Positions 7,466 to 15,261 are shown, counted from the first letter of the stretch. The stretch: 20,864 nt of DNA from JBJSXF01 sp046086225 (GCA_046086225.1 JBJSXF010000142.1:1-20864), one strand, 5' to 3'. Made by a program: numbers and translations. The notes: generated from the letters alone by a model not told the origin.

Positions 7466-8377
7466 TCATCGGAAGAGGCCGGCGGCCGACCGGAGCCACC
7501 GGACCGCAACCGACCGGACCGGGCCCGCCGCGTCGTTCCCTCCGGCCGCTGCGTCCGGATGCCGCTGTCGGAACCGGCGCCAGAGGGCGGCATTCACCAC
7601 GGCGGTTCCCGTGATGAGCCGCCCGGCGACGTAGCACCAGCCGAGCACGGCCAACGCCGAGCCCAGCGCCCCATAGGTCTCCGACTTCGACTCGACCGCC
7701 CGGGTCACGTAGAGCACCGTGAAGAGGTGCATCGCCTGCATGCCGATCGCGAACACCACGGCTCCCGGGAGCAGCGCCCAGACCGGCGCGTCGGCGTGGG
7801 GCAGCCGAGTCGACGCCCACCACCAGCAGACCAGCGGCACGAAGAGCCAAGTGACGGTCAGGGCCACGCCCGGGGCCGGGACCGCCGACCGCAAGCGGGC
7901 CACGTAGCTCGACACGAGCATGAGCGTCGCCACGAAGACGGTAAACAACAGCGCCGCCCGGGTGCGGGCGACCCGCACCGGCGGCACCCGCCACACAAGG
8001 CAGTGGGCACGCACGAGGGTGCCCACCGCCGTGCGGGCGGTCGAGAGGGTCGCGTAGCCGGCGACGAGGAGCACGGTCACCTGGATCCGGGTGCCGAGGC
8101 TCTCGGCGCTCGTCACCCCCTTGGCGATCACACCCCCGATGCCGGCCCGGTGGGCGACGTCCGCCGTGGTCTGGTCGGCCAGCCGGGCCCCGGCGCCGAG
8201 CGCCGTCGCGGTGAAGAAGGAGAACGGCACCATGAAGAGGAACAGGCGGAACGCCACTGCCGCACCCAGGATCCCCCCGCCGACCTCGGTGTCGTGCTCC
8301 CAGGCCCGCACCGTCGCGTCGAAGACTCCCGACCTCGCCCGCAGGGAGTCGACCCGCCCCCGCAGCCGGGATTGCAT
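7466..8377 (-). CDS. YihY/BrkB-family inner membrane protein
   Basis: A 303-residue integral membrane protein. The start region WEHDTEVGGGILGAAVAFRLFLFMVPFSFF is here given in two parts, WEHDTEVGGGILGAAVAF and RLFLFMVPFSFF, and is characteristic of the YihY/UPF0761 (formerly BrkB, 'ribonuclease BN') family, as is SETYGALGSALAVLGWCYVAGRL later on, again read as SETYGALGSALAVLG and WCYVAGRL. About six hydrophobic segments are visible, ending with a basic, cytoplasmic tail. The family has no agreed biochemical function; the RNase BN label is historical. ATG 8377 is used; an in-frame GTG at 8383 is an alternative, and neither has a strong Shine-Dalgarno. A TAGGGT hexamer on the minus strand at 8453-8448 could be a -10 element, giving a leader of about 64 bases. 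The frame stays open far upstream, into DNA that belongs to the neighbouring gene. Confidence 0.82.
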   Translation of the reverse strand: MQSRLRGRVDSLRARSGVFDATVRAWEHDTEVGGGILGAAVAFRLFLFMVPFSFFTATALGAGARLADQTTADVAHRAGIGGVIAKGVTSAESLGTRIQVTVLLVAGYATLSTARTAVGTLVRAHCLVWRVPPVRVARTRAALLFTVFVATLMLVSSYVARLRSAVPAPGVALTVTWLFVPLVCWWWASTRLPHADAPVWALLPGAVVFAIGMQAMHLFTVLYVTRAVESKSETYGALGSALAVLGWCYVAGRLITGTAVVNAALWRRFRQRHPDAAAGGNDAAGPVRSVAVRWLRSAAGLFR

Positions 8378-8484
8378 CGACACCGCGCGCGCCCTGGGTC
8401 GGCGGCGGGTCGACGGCGGACGCCGAGCAGGGTCGGAAACCCGTCGCACCCTAGGCACCGGCGAACGGGCACCGGACACGCGCT

Positions 8485-8520
8485 CCGGCCGCGGACCCGG
8501 GGGAGTGGGTCCGCGGCCGG
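8485..8520 (-). terminator. 14-bp perfect hairpin, terminator of the propeller gene
   Basis: CCGGCCGCGGACCC (8485-8498) and GGGTCCGCGGCCGG (8507-8520) are exact reverse complements around an eight-base loop. It starts 24 bp past the stop of the minus-strand gene ending at 8545 and sits before the next minus-strand gene, so it probably ends that transcript. No U-tract follows, as is usual in very high-GC genomes. Confidence 0.6.
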
Positions 8521-8544
8521 GGCCGTGAGGTCGGGAATCGTCGG

Positions 8545-10698
8545 TCAGAGACCGGACTTGGTGATCCCGATCCCCTCGATCCGGACCGGCTTCCCGCCGG
8601 TCGAGTTGACGGTGACCTTCAGCGTGCCGGTCTGGACCGAGGCGAACGGTGCCGCCCCGAGGTTGACGACCTGCTTGTTGAGCGTCGCCGCGTTGACCAA
8701 GCTGATCGTGCCCAGGTTCACTGCGGCACCGACCGTCGGGGTCCAGGTGACCGACACCGAGCCACACGTGGAGCAGCGGGTCACAACGAGGGCGAGCCGT
8801 CGGGCCCGAACGTTCGCCACCTGCACGAATGCTCCCGTCGTCGTGGTCTGCCGGTAGGAGCCGAGGTACGAACCGGCGCTGGCCGTCGGAGTCCACGCTC
8901 CCGAGTAGACCAACGGCTGACCCACTCCCGTCTGGCCTTGGTGCAGCGGAATCGCCGTGCAGCCCGCGGTTCCGAAGGTGCCGGCGTTCAGGGCATTGTC
9001 GGTCGCCCGGGCCCGGAAGCACTGGGTCGTCCCCCGAGCCGCATTCCCGCCGACGTAGCTCGACGTCGTCGCGGTCGTCGTCGGGAGGAACGAGCCGTAG
9101 GTCAGCGGAAGTGCTGCGTTGTACAACGCCTGCTGCCGCTCGACGACGTAGCTCTTCACACCCGTGCCGGTGAAGCCGTCGCTGCCCGACCACTGGACGG
9201 GCACCGTCGTGGCAAGCGTCCAACGGGTCGTCGCCGCCGTCGAAGACGGACTCACCATCGTCGCCGTCGGAGCCGTGAAGTCGAGCACGTAGGCGATGAG
9301 CGCCGGATCACGGAGGCCGTTCCCGAACGACACCGTGCTGATCTGGGTCGCACTCGTCGTCGCAAGCGCCCGAGCGTCATCGAACGACTGCTCGCTCACC
9401 GTGTCACCGTTCGCCGCAGCCACGAGCGACGTCGGGGAGTTGCGTGAGAGCAGTTCGGTCTTGTTCGTCACCACGTCCCGCACGAAGAGCGACCGGTTCG
9501 TGAACGACTTGCCGACGTAGAAGCCGGTGTCCCCCGTGTCGAAGGTCACGTAGCGGCAGTTCGGCGACACGGCCGGGCGGGCGGCCTCGATCGCGGCCAA
9601 GCCGGCCGTGTTCTTGCTCACGAGGACCGTCGTTGCGGCCGTGCGGTTCCGCAGGTAGATCCCGTTGGCCACCGCATCGGCCGCCAGTGCGAAGCCGTTC
9701 GTGAACCGGAACGCCACGCACGTGCCGTTCGGGCTGATGGACGGACGCCGGCTGAGGTCGGGAGTGCCGCTCGCCCCGTTGGGAGCCGTCGTCGACTTGC
9801 TTGCGTACTCGTTGGCGACTGCCGCGGCCTCGTCGAAGGTGCCGTCGGCATCGGTGTCCCGATCGCGGACGATGATCCCGCCCACGCTGCCGCCGCTGAC
9901 GAGATCGGTCGCCGTCGTCGAGAACGCCACGTACCGGCCCGTCTGGCTGATCGACGGGAGTACTCCCCCGCCGAGCGTCGTGTTCGTCCGGAGCGAGATC
10001 CGCTCGTTGACATCGACCGCGGGATCGGTGGCCCGGGCGTAGACATCGACGAGTCCGCCGTTGAGGTCGTTCGGCTCGAGGTCGGAGTCGGTGCTGTAGG
10101 TGACCCACGAGCCGTTGCCGCTGATCACGCCGTCGATTCCCCCGAAGTCGGCCTCGAGGTTGTCGGTACCGACGCTCATGCGAGCGACCCGGACCGCAGC
10201 CGGGTCGGCCCACTCGTCGAGCACGTTGTCGCTATCCGCATCGCGGTCGACGAGGTACACATCAGCCGACGAGTTGAAGTCGTTCTCCTCGTCGAAGAGA
10301 TCGGAGTCGGTCGTGAACACGACCTTCTCACCGTCATCGCTGATCGACGGGCTGTAGGAGTCGGCGTCGGCTTCCAGGCCACCGGGCAGCAAGCTCACCC
10401 GGGCAACCGCCCCGGAGGTCATGTTCCGGACGAAGATGTCGGTGTAGCCGTTGGTGTCGCCGGCCACGAGGTTGCTCGCGTCCGACTGGAACACCATGAA
10501 CGATCGGCTGGCGGTGAGCGACGGGTTGATGATCTCGCCGTTCGGCTGGGCCGAGGCGAGACCGAGGACGGGTCGGGTCGTAGTGATCACCACACCGGCG
10601 CCGGCCGGCGGTGCTCCGCCGACGAGCACCGATCCGAGGATCGCAGCGCTGGAGCACAGCGTGAGGATTTTCGAGAACTTCTTGCGGGGCACGGTCAT
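8545..10698 (-). CDS. Secreted six-repeat PD40/TolB-like propeller with calcium-loop motifs
   Basis: A 717-residue secreted protein. Residues 1-34 are a signal peptide (KKFSKILTL, then a hydrophobic core ending PAGAG). Six repeats of roughly 60-70 residues follow between about 54 and 408, with the theme PSISxxGxxVAFxTxxxxL...DxFVRD, typical of PD40/WD40-like TolB-type propellers of secreted actinobacterial proteins. Two near-identical Asp-rich loops, DRDADSDNVLDE (about 150) and DRDTDADGTFDE (about 279), look like calcium-binding loops. A fibronectin/Ig-like region (about 475-600) and an unrecognised C-terminal beta-rich domain with a Cys pair (RCSTCGSV) follow. The role is probably binding or scaffolding; no enzymatic motif was seen. 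The start may be ATG 10698 or GTG 10692: GGGAGG at 10701-10706 is only two bases from the ATG but eight from the GTG. It lies 79 bp after a PstS-like gene, with a strong hairpin between. Confidence 0.82.
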   Translation of the reverse strand: MTVPRKKFSKILTLCSSAAILGSVLVGGAPPAGAGVVITTTRPVLGLASAQPNGEIINPSLTASRSFMVFQSDASNLVAGDTNGYTDIFVRNMTSGAVARVSLLPGGLEADADSYSPSISDDGEKVVFTTDSDLFDEENDFNSSADVYLVDRDADSDNVLDEWADPAAVRVARMSVGTDNLEADFGGIDGVISGNGSWVTYSTDSDLEPNDLNGGLVDVYARATDPAVDVNERISLRTNTTLGGGVLPSISQTGRYVAFSTTATDLVSGGSVGGIIVRDRDTDADGTFDEAAAVANEYASKSTTAPNGASGTPDLSRRPSISPNGTCVAFRFTNGFALAADAVANGIYLRNRTAATTVLVSKNTAGLAAIEAARPAVSPNCRYVTFDTGDTGFYVGKSFTNRSLFVRDVVTNKTELLSRNSPTSLVAAANGDTVSEQSFDDARALATTSATQISTVSFGNGLRDPALIAYVLDFTAPTATMVSPSSTAATTRWTLATTVPVQWSGSDGFTGTGVKSYVVERQQALYNAALPLTYGSFLPTTTATTSSYVGGNAARGTTQCFRARATDNALNAGTFGTAGCTAIPLHQGQTGVGQPLVYSGAWTPTASAGSYLGSYRQTTTTGAFVQVANVRARRLALVVTRCSTCGSVSVTWTPTVGAAVNLGTISLVNAATLNKQVVNLGAAPFASVQTGTLKVTVNSTGGKPVRIEGIGITKSGL

Positions 10699-10734
10699 CG
10701 CCTCCCTGTGGCGAACGGAGATGCGGTCGGGAAC

Positions 10735-10766
10735 CGGTGGCCCGGGGCCGGAGCCCCGGGCCACCG
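10735..10766 (-). terminator. 13-bp perfect hairpin behind the soluble PstS-like gene
   Basis: CGGTGGCCCGGGG (10735-10747) pairs exactly with CCCCGGGCCACCG (10754-10766) around a six-base loop. It begins 11 bp after the stop of the minus-strand gene ending at 10778 and lies within the 79-bp gap before the next gene. It most likely terminates, or partially attenuates, transcription into the propeller gene. Confidence 0.6.
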
Positions 10767-10777
10767 TCACGACCCGA

Positions 10778-12325
10778 TCAGAACGTGTACTTGTTGTGCC
10801 GGCAGTACGAGGACCCGTAGTTCGCGTCGCTCGCATCGGTCTGTCCGAGGGCCAGCGGCACGAGTCCGTAGGTCCGAATGATCTTCTGGGCCGGGCCCGC
10901 CTTGCAGGCGAAGCCGGGAACCGCCGAACCGCTCGTCGGCACGTCCGTTGCGTCGGTCGTGTCTCCGTCACAGTTCACGTCGACACCCGTCGTAGGCCGC
11001 ACGCCGGTGAAGTCGATCGCGTCGCGGAAGGAAGCGATCTTGACCTGGCTCGCTGCGCAACCGGCGGTCGACGATTCCTGCATCGTGATCAGGGTGTAGA
11101 CGAGACGCGAGCCCTCGTAGCGGCCGGCACCTTCCTTGATGGTCGCCGCGGTCGGGAGCAGGGGGGTGTTGGATCCGGTTGCGAACGCACCGAACCGGGC
11201 CCCGTTGCGCTTGTCCGCCTCGAGCCCACGGGCCTGGAGCCGCCACCGCGAGTAGCCGTAGAAGCAGATCGCGTCGGGCTTGTCGAGGGTAGCCACGTTC
11301 TTGCAGTCGTGCTCCTGGACGACCGGGTAGTTGGCGTCCTTCGGGGAAGCCGAGCAGTTGTCTCCGATGCTGGTGTTGCCGGCGAGACCCATCAGCGTCC
11401 TGGCCACGTCGTCGCCGGTGCCGGATCCCTTTTGGACACGGTACGCCTTGATCGGCGTGGTGTCGGCCGGGTTCCCCGACAGATCACCCCAGTAGCGGAA
11501 CTGCGGCTCGCCGGCCGCAGTGTCACCGACGTCGGTGAAGTCGCCATCTGCCGGCGACGAGTTGTCGACGTTCGCGGACGCGCAGGTGTAGATCTTCCCG
11601 AGCTGGGTCTGGGTCAGCGCCGTCACCCCGTGGGTGTTTCCGGGGAAGTAGTTCCAGCCGGTGCCGTCGAGCGCGAAGGCCCATGAGTCGTACTGCACCC
11701 GCTGGGCACCCGAGCTCGCAGCACTCGAGGAGCGGACGAGGTCCAGGCAGCCGAGCGGCGTCCGGGTGAAGTCCAGCCCGTAGCTCCGACCTGCGCTCGA
11801 TCCGTTCGGAGCCACGGCCCCGACCTGGATGCGCTCGCCGACCACGTCGGTCTCACCGGTCGTGGAGTCACCGTCCACGTCGATGTTGAGGGTCGAGAAG
11901 GGCACGTCCGGCGTGCCGCCCCCGAAGTCGAGCACGTCACCATCGTTGTTGTTGTCCTGCGAGCCCTCACCGCCGAACACCCGTTCGGCCGTGCACTCGG
12001 CGCTCGCCGGAACGACCTCGCCGGCCGGCCAGCCCATGCGAGCCGCCTTCAGCCACGCGAGAGTAGAGACGGCGGATTCGGCGCTCTCCAGATCGGCACT
12101 CACCGAGTGGAGCGGGGGGACGTTGACGACACGGTCGCCGTCGACATTGCCGCTGTTGATGTTGTGAGCCGCGGCCAGGGCACCGAGCACGGGGGCAGTG
12201 GTGTCCGAGCCCGCGGCCGCGAGGGTCCGCTGGACGCCGTCGTCACCGGCGTAGGCCGGAACGGAACCGACCAGAAGTGCACCGGTGATGCCGGCTGCGA
12301 TGAGCATTCCGAACTTGCGCTTCAA
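10778..12325 (-). CDS. Secreted PstS-like periplasmic-binding-fold protein, no membrane anchor
   Basis: A 515-residue secreted protein starting at TTG 12325. AGGAGG lies four bases upstream and the frame then gives a classic signal peptide (KRKFG, hydrophobic core, cleavage AYA/GDD after residue 26). The mature protein opens with RTLAAAGSDTTAPVLGALAA, like the N-terminal phosphate-loop segment of PstS, and later has VQYDSWAFAL, ALTQTQLGKIYTC (where PstS has the IFxGxIxxW segment) and VQKGSGTGDDV (where PstS has SDGSGT). This identifies a PBP-like domain related to PstS, though about 150 residues longer, with Asn/Asp-rich insertions (DNNNDGDVLDFGG; DVDGDSTTGETD) that could bind calcium. Unlike the other two binding proteins here it has no C-terminal membrane segment, so it may be released or associate with the envelope non-covalently. 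A PHO-box-like array lies 53 bp upstream. Its ligand is not proven to be phosphate. Confidence 0.8.
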   Translation of the reverse strand: MKRKFGMLIAAGITGALLVGSVPAYAGDDGVQRTLAAAGSDTTAPVLGALAAAHNINSGNVDGDRVVNVPPLHSVSADLESAESAVSTLAWLKAARMGWPAGEVVPASAECTAERVFGGEGSQDNNNDGDVLDFGGGTPDVPFSTLNIDVDGDSTTGETDVVGERIQVGAVAPNGSSAGRSYGLDFTRTPLGCLDLVRSSSAASSGAQRVQYDSWAFALDGTGWNYFPGNTHGVTALTQTQLGKIYTCASANVDNSSPADGDFTDVGDTAAGEPQFRYWGDLSGNPADTTPIKAYRVQKGSGTGDDVARTLMGLAGNTSIGDNCSASPKDANYPVVQEHDCKNVATLDKPDAICFYGYSRWRLQARGLEADKRNGARFGAFATGSNTPLLPTAATIKEGAGRYEGSRLVYTLITMQESSTAGCAASQVKIASFRDAIDFTGVRPTTGVDVNCDGDTTDATDVPTSGSAVPGFACKAGPAQKIIRTYGLVPLALGQTDASDANYGSSYCRHNKYTF

Positions 12326-12329
12326 GGAT

Positions 12330-12335
12330 CCTCCT
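12330..12335 (-). promoter_or_regulatory. Shine-Dalgarno deciding a TTG start
   Basis: On the minus strand AGGAGG lies four bases before TTG 12325. An upstream in-frame GTG (12361) would add 12 residues that contain no signal-peptide character and lacks its own Shine-Dalgarno, while the first ATG (12307) is too far away and would remove the basic n-region. TTG is therefore the best start. Confidence 0.7.
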
Positions 12336-12377
12336 CGGGTTCGCCCGCACTTTTCGGGCACCCGCCGTTGTACGGGA

Positions 12378-12432
12378 GGGAGGTGAACGACGAAGAGCAG
12401 ATGAGTGACCCGCGGACGAACGACGACCGAAG
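12378..12432 (-). promoter_or_regulatory. PHO-box-like array of five 11-bp units, upstream of soluble PstS-like gene
   Basis: Read on the minus strand from 12432 to 12378, five adjacent 11-mers are seen: CTTCGGTCGTC, GTTCGTCCGCG, GGTCACTCATC, TGCTCTTCGTC, GTTCACCTCCC. Streptomyces PhoP boxes are head-to-tail 11-bp repeats whose conserved start is GTTCACC. The last unit is a full match, units 1-3 are partial and unit 4 is poor. The same 11-mer GTTCACCTCCC occurs at 15347-15357 in the pst promoter. The array ends 53 bp before TTG 12325, suitable for activation of that gene. Confidence 0.58.
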
Positions 12433-12454
12433 ATCGGGTTGCGCCGCCGAGCGC

Positions 12455-13351
12455 CTAGAACGTGGCGGGAAGCAGGAGCGCGGCCTGCTCGAAGACGATC
12501 CACGCCCCCGCGAGCACCACGGGAACACCGAGGAGCCATACGATCGATCCGTCGATCCGACGGATCGCGAACAGCAGGCCGACGGCCACCAACGCGAGGA
12601 GCTCGAGGGCCACGAGCAGCGGGGTGAGCGCGCCGGAATCCCCGGCCAGGCCGAGATCGGCGGCGGTCACCGGCGCGGTCGAGCCCCGCCCGGGGGCCGC
12701 GATCCGACCGGCGGGACGGGCCTCGACGATGAGGCGACGATTCGCCCGACCCGGCGGATCCGACGTCACGAGGAGCAGGGCGTTCCCTGATGCCGTCAGA
12801 GCAGTGCCGTCGGTCGCCGCAGCCGTGCGGGTGCGGGCAACGCGATACCGGGCCGTGCCCTGACCGGTCGTGGACCGGATCTCGTCACCGGGCCGCAAGC
12901 GATCGAGGCGCCCGAACGGGGCGCCGAAGGCGATGCGCCGTCCGAGGACGACCGCGACACCGGCTTGGCCGGGGAGCGCCGAGACGGGGAGATGGCCCGG
13001 GCCCTTCGTGAGCTGCGTCGGCCGCGTGCCCTCGACCACCACCTCACGAATGCCGACTGCCGGCACCTCGAGCAGAGCGACCGGATCACCGGTCGGGATC
13101 GGCTGATTCACCGGCGCATCCCCGACCGCCAGTCGTCCCGAGAACTGTCGCTCGAGTCCGGTCTGAGCCCGGTCGTGCACCGATCCGGAGAGCGCGACCA
13201 CGAAGACGGCGAAACCGCCCGCCAACGCCAGCACCGTGGCGCACACCACGATGACGGCCTGCCGCCAGGGGAAGGGTCCCGGATCGGCATCGACCCCGAT
13301 GTCACTCGCACCGATCCGAATGGGCGGCGGCTCGAGCCGCGCCACGCTCAC
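12455..13351 (-). CDS. Sortase-fold (class E-like) membrane protein lacking catalytic His and Cys
   Basis: A 298-residue membrane protein with one N-terminal membrane segment (about 32-56), an extracytoplasmic domain (about 90-215) and two C-terminal membrane segments (244-264, 269-295). The domain follows class E sortases closely: LLEVPAVGIREVVVEGT, GPGHLPVSALPGQAGVAVV, FGAPFGRLDRLRPGDEI, then LLLVTSDPP and RRLIV. Active sortases have AGHR and TLTTC at the two catalytic positions. Here these read LGRR (Arg138 for His) and LLVTS (Ser197 for Cys), while the Arg before LIV (Arg206) remains. Transpeptidation is therefore not expected; a structural, binding or chaperone role for the coupled upstream binding protein is possible. 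GTG 13351 overlaps the upstream stop as GTGA, indicating translational coupling. No frameshift or stop is seen, so it appears to be maintained as a gene. Confidence 0.85.
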   Translation of the reverse strand: MSVARLEPPPIRIGASDIGVDADPGPFPWRQAVIVVCATVLALAGGFAVFVVALSGSVHDRAQTGLERQFSGRLAVGDAPVNQPIPTGDPVALLEVPAVGIREVVVEGTRPTQLTKGPGHLPVSALPGQAGVAVVLGRRIAFGAPFGRLDRLRPGDEIRSTTGQGTARYRVARTRTAAATDGTALTASGNALLLVTSDPPGRANRRLIVEARPAGRIAAPGRGSTAPVTAADLGLAGDSGALTPLLVALELLALVAVGLLFAIRRIDGSIVWLLGVPVVLAGAWIVFEQAALLLPATF

Positions 13352-15261
13352 GCCGACCGCACCGAACGGGACCGCCGGAAGCGGGCTCGCGCCGGCCCGG
13401 CGCCGGCCGTCAGCAGACCGAGCACGGCCAGGAAGCCGGCGGCCAGGACGATCGGGAAGAGCCGCCCCGACGTCGACGACGCCAGCACCACGCGGGTCGT
13501 GACGATCGAACCGGACGTCGTCGGCGTGGTCGTCGGGCCCGGGGCCGGCGCCCCCGAGCCGGTGGACCCACCGCCCCCCGACGACACCGGATCGGGCCCG
13601 AGCACCGGCCCCGGTGCCGACGAGGTCGGCGTCGTCGGGACGGTGGTCGTCGTGGTGGTCGTCGTCGGGGCCGTCGGTACGAGATCGGCCGCGATTCGTC
13701 GTGTCCGGTTCCGCAAGCTCTCCGGGAGCGCGAAGTAGCCCGGCGGCAGCTCGTCCTGACCGTCCCCGACCGCATACCGCAGCAAACGGGCGAGGTGAAC
13801 GGCCAAATCGGCGTCGGGAGCCTTCGGGACCATCGCGTAGTCGACCTTCACGAGCGGATAGGCCTCCGGATCGGTCGCCGCCGGATCGGGCACGAGCGTT
13901 CCCTCGTCCGTCGCCTTCATCGCCCGGAAGCCCGCCGCCACCGCATCGTCCGTGGGCTCGACCGCCTCACCGGCCGCGTTCACGATGCGAGCCGTCGGCA
14001 ATCCGAACCGCCGGGCCGTGGGCAGGTCGACGATGCCGATGAACCCCGTCTCCGTCGTGTTCTCCGGCGCCGTGCCGTTGGGCCGGACCCCGTAGAACAC
14101 CCGTAGTGCCACGTTGCGCTGGCCGGTGCGGGGTACGAACTCCGGATCCTGCGAGACGTTCTCGAACAGGTTCTTCGGGTACGCGTAGTCGCGATAGGCG
14201 GGGTTGATCCGGACACCGAAGTCGTCTCGGTCGGCGAGGAACCGCTGCGCCGACCCGTCGCTCGCTACCCACGTCGTCGCCAGACGGGTGTCGGCGTTGC
14301 GCTCGGCCCGGAGCAGCGGACGGGAGATCGCGATCGACGGGAAGCGGATGCCGGGGTTCAGCATGCGCAGCTCGCCGTCGGCCAGGATCGCCGCGATGTC
14401 GCTGTTCGTGATGAACCGGGCGACCAACCGGGGCGACAGGGTCAGACGATCGATCCGCTCACCGGTGTAGGGATCCCGCATGTTCACGACGACGACGAGC
14501 GCCGTCATATCGGTCGGGGCGTAGACGAAGTCCGGATGATCGGGATGGGCCTCGAGCTCCTCGGCCGTAGCCGGGAGCGAGGTGAGGGCCATATCGACCA
14601 GGCCGCCCAGGAAATTCTCGCGGCCCGAGTCCGAGGAAGTCTCCGTGTAATCGAGGACGAGTGGATCGTCGCCGCCACAGAGACTCGCCGCCCAGCGATA
14701 GAACGGCCCCGCCCCCGATGACTCTCCGTCGGCGCGCAGATCGAAATCGACGACGGGCGGACAGTCGGCCTGGGTCGGGGCGAACGTGATCTCGATCGCG
14801 ACCGCCGTGGACGGGAGGCCGTCAGCCGGGAACGGCACCCCGTCGTTCTCGTAGACGAGGAGCGAGCAGGGTTCGGCCGCCGAGCACCCGAGGGCGGGGA
14901 GGTTGCCCGCCGGCCGAACCTCGAAGAGCGCGCTCCCGGTGCCGTCGGGGCCGGTGCGGGCGATCTGGCGGGTGCCCTCCTCGATCGCCGGGAACGGTTG
15001 CCCCACGAAGCAGTCGTCGAGGCTCTGCGGCGCCGAGCGACACTGCTGAACGAGGACCCCGTAGAGCCCGTCGTCGGCGGTCGGCGTGAAGCCCGACCAG
15101 GAGACTCGCACCACCTCGTTGCCCAGACCTTCGGCCGGGGTCACGGTGACCGACCGGTCGGTCGCCCGGGCGGTCCCGGCCCCAACCGCGAGCGCGCCGC
15201 ACCCGATCGCGAGCGCGATCACGAGGGCCGATCTCGATTTCCGGAGCGGACTCCGGACCAT
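13348..15261 (-). CDS. Membrane-anchored PstS-like binding protein with neocarzinostatin-like N-domain
   Basis: A 637-residue exported protein. A signal peptide ends near ARA/T at residue 33. Residues about 37-150 (SVTVTPAEGLGNEVVRVSWSG, here without its last residue SVTVTPAEGLGNEVVRVSWS, and VLVQQC) resemble the Ig-like neocarzinostatin/enediyne apoprotein fold with paired cysteines. A PBP-like region follows (about 165-520) with PstS-type landmarks: LTLSPRLVARFITNSDI in the hinge-proximal segment and WVASDGSAQRF where PstS has SDGSGT. Residues 528-600 form a Thr/Pro/Gly/Ser stalk with an eight-Thr run, then a membrane helix (601-622) and a basic tail (ARARFRRSRS). This makes it a surface-displayed binding protein. 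ATG 15261 has GGAGG six bases upstream. No LPxTG-like signal precedes the helix. It is coupled to the sortase-fold gene by a GTGA overlap and diverges from the pst operon. Ligand is inferred, not shown. Confidence 0.8.
   Translation of the reverse strand: MVRSPLRKSRSALVIALAIGCGALAVGAGTARATDRSVTVTPAEGLGNEVVRVSWSGFTPTADDGLYGVLVQQCRSAPQSLDDCFVGQPFPAIEEGTRQIARTGPDGTGSALFEVRPAGNLPALGCSAAEPCSLLVYENDGVPFPADGLPSTAVAIEITFAPTQADCPPVVDFDLRADGESSGAGPFYRWAASLCGGDDPLVLDYTETSSDSGRENFLGGLVDMALTSLPATAEELEAHPDHPDFVYAPTDMTALVVVVNMRDPYTGERIDRLTLSPRLVARFITNSDIAAILADGELRMLNPGIRFPSIAISRPLLRAERNADTRLATTWVASDGSAQRFLADRDDFGVRINPAYRDYAYPKNLFENVSQDPEFVPRTGQRNVALRVFYGVRPNGTAPENTTETGFIGIVDLPTARRFGLPTARIVNAAGEAVEPTDDAVAAGFRAMKATDEGTLVPDPAATDPEAYPLVKVDYAMVPKAPDADLAVHLARLLRYAVGDGQDELPPGYFALPESLRNRTRRIAADLVPTAPTTTTTTTTVPTTPTSSAPGPVLGPDPVSSGGGGSTGSGAPAPGPTTTPTTSGSIVTTRVVLASSTSGRLFPIVLAAGFLAVLGLLTAGAGPARARFRRSRSVRSA

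Noticed and set aside
7193..8857. Long plus-strand frame opposite the BrkB-family gene
   Set aside because: Arg/His/Gly-rich product with no recognisable domain; the minus strand gives a coherent membrane protein.
10451..11686. Plus-strand frame opposite the PstS-like gene
   Set aside because: No family features, and it crosses the hairpin and intergenic region between two minus-strand genes with good signal peptides.
12455..13351. Active class E sortase
   Set aside because: The framework fits but the catalytic positions read Arg138 and Ser197 instead of His and Cys.
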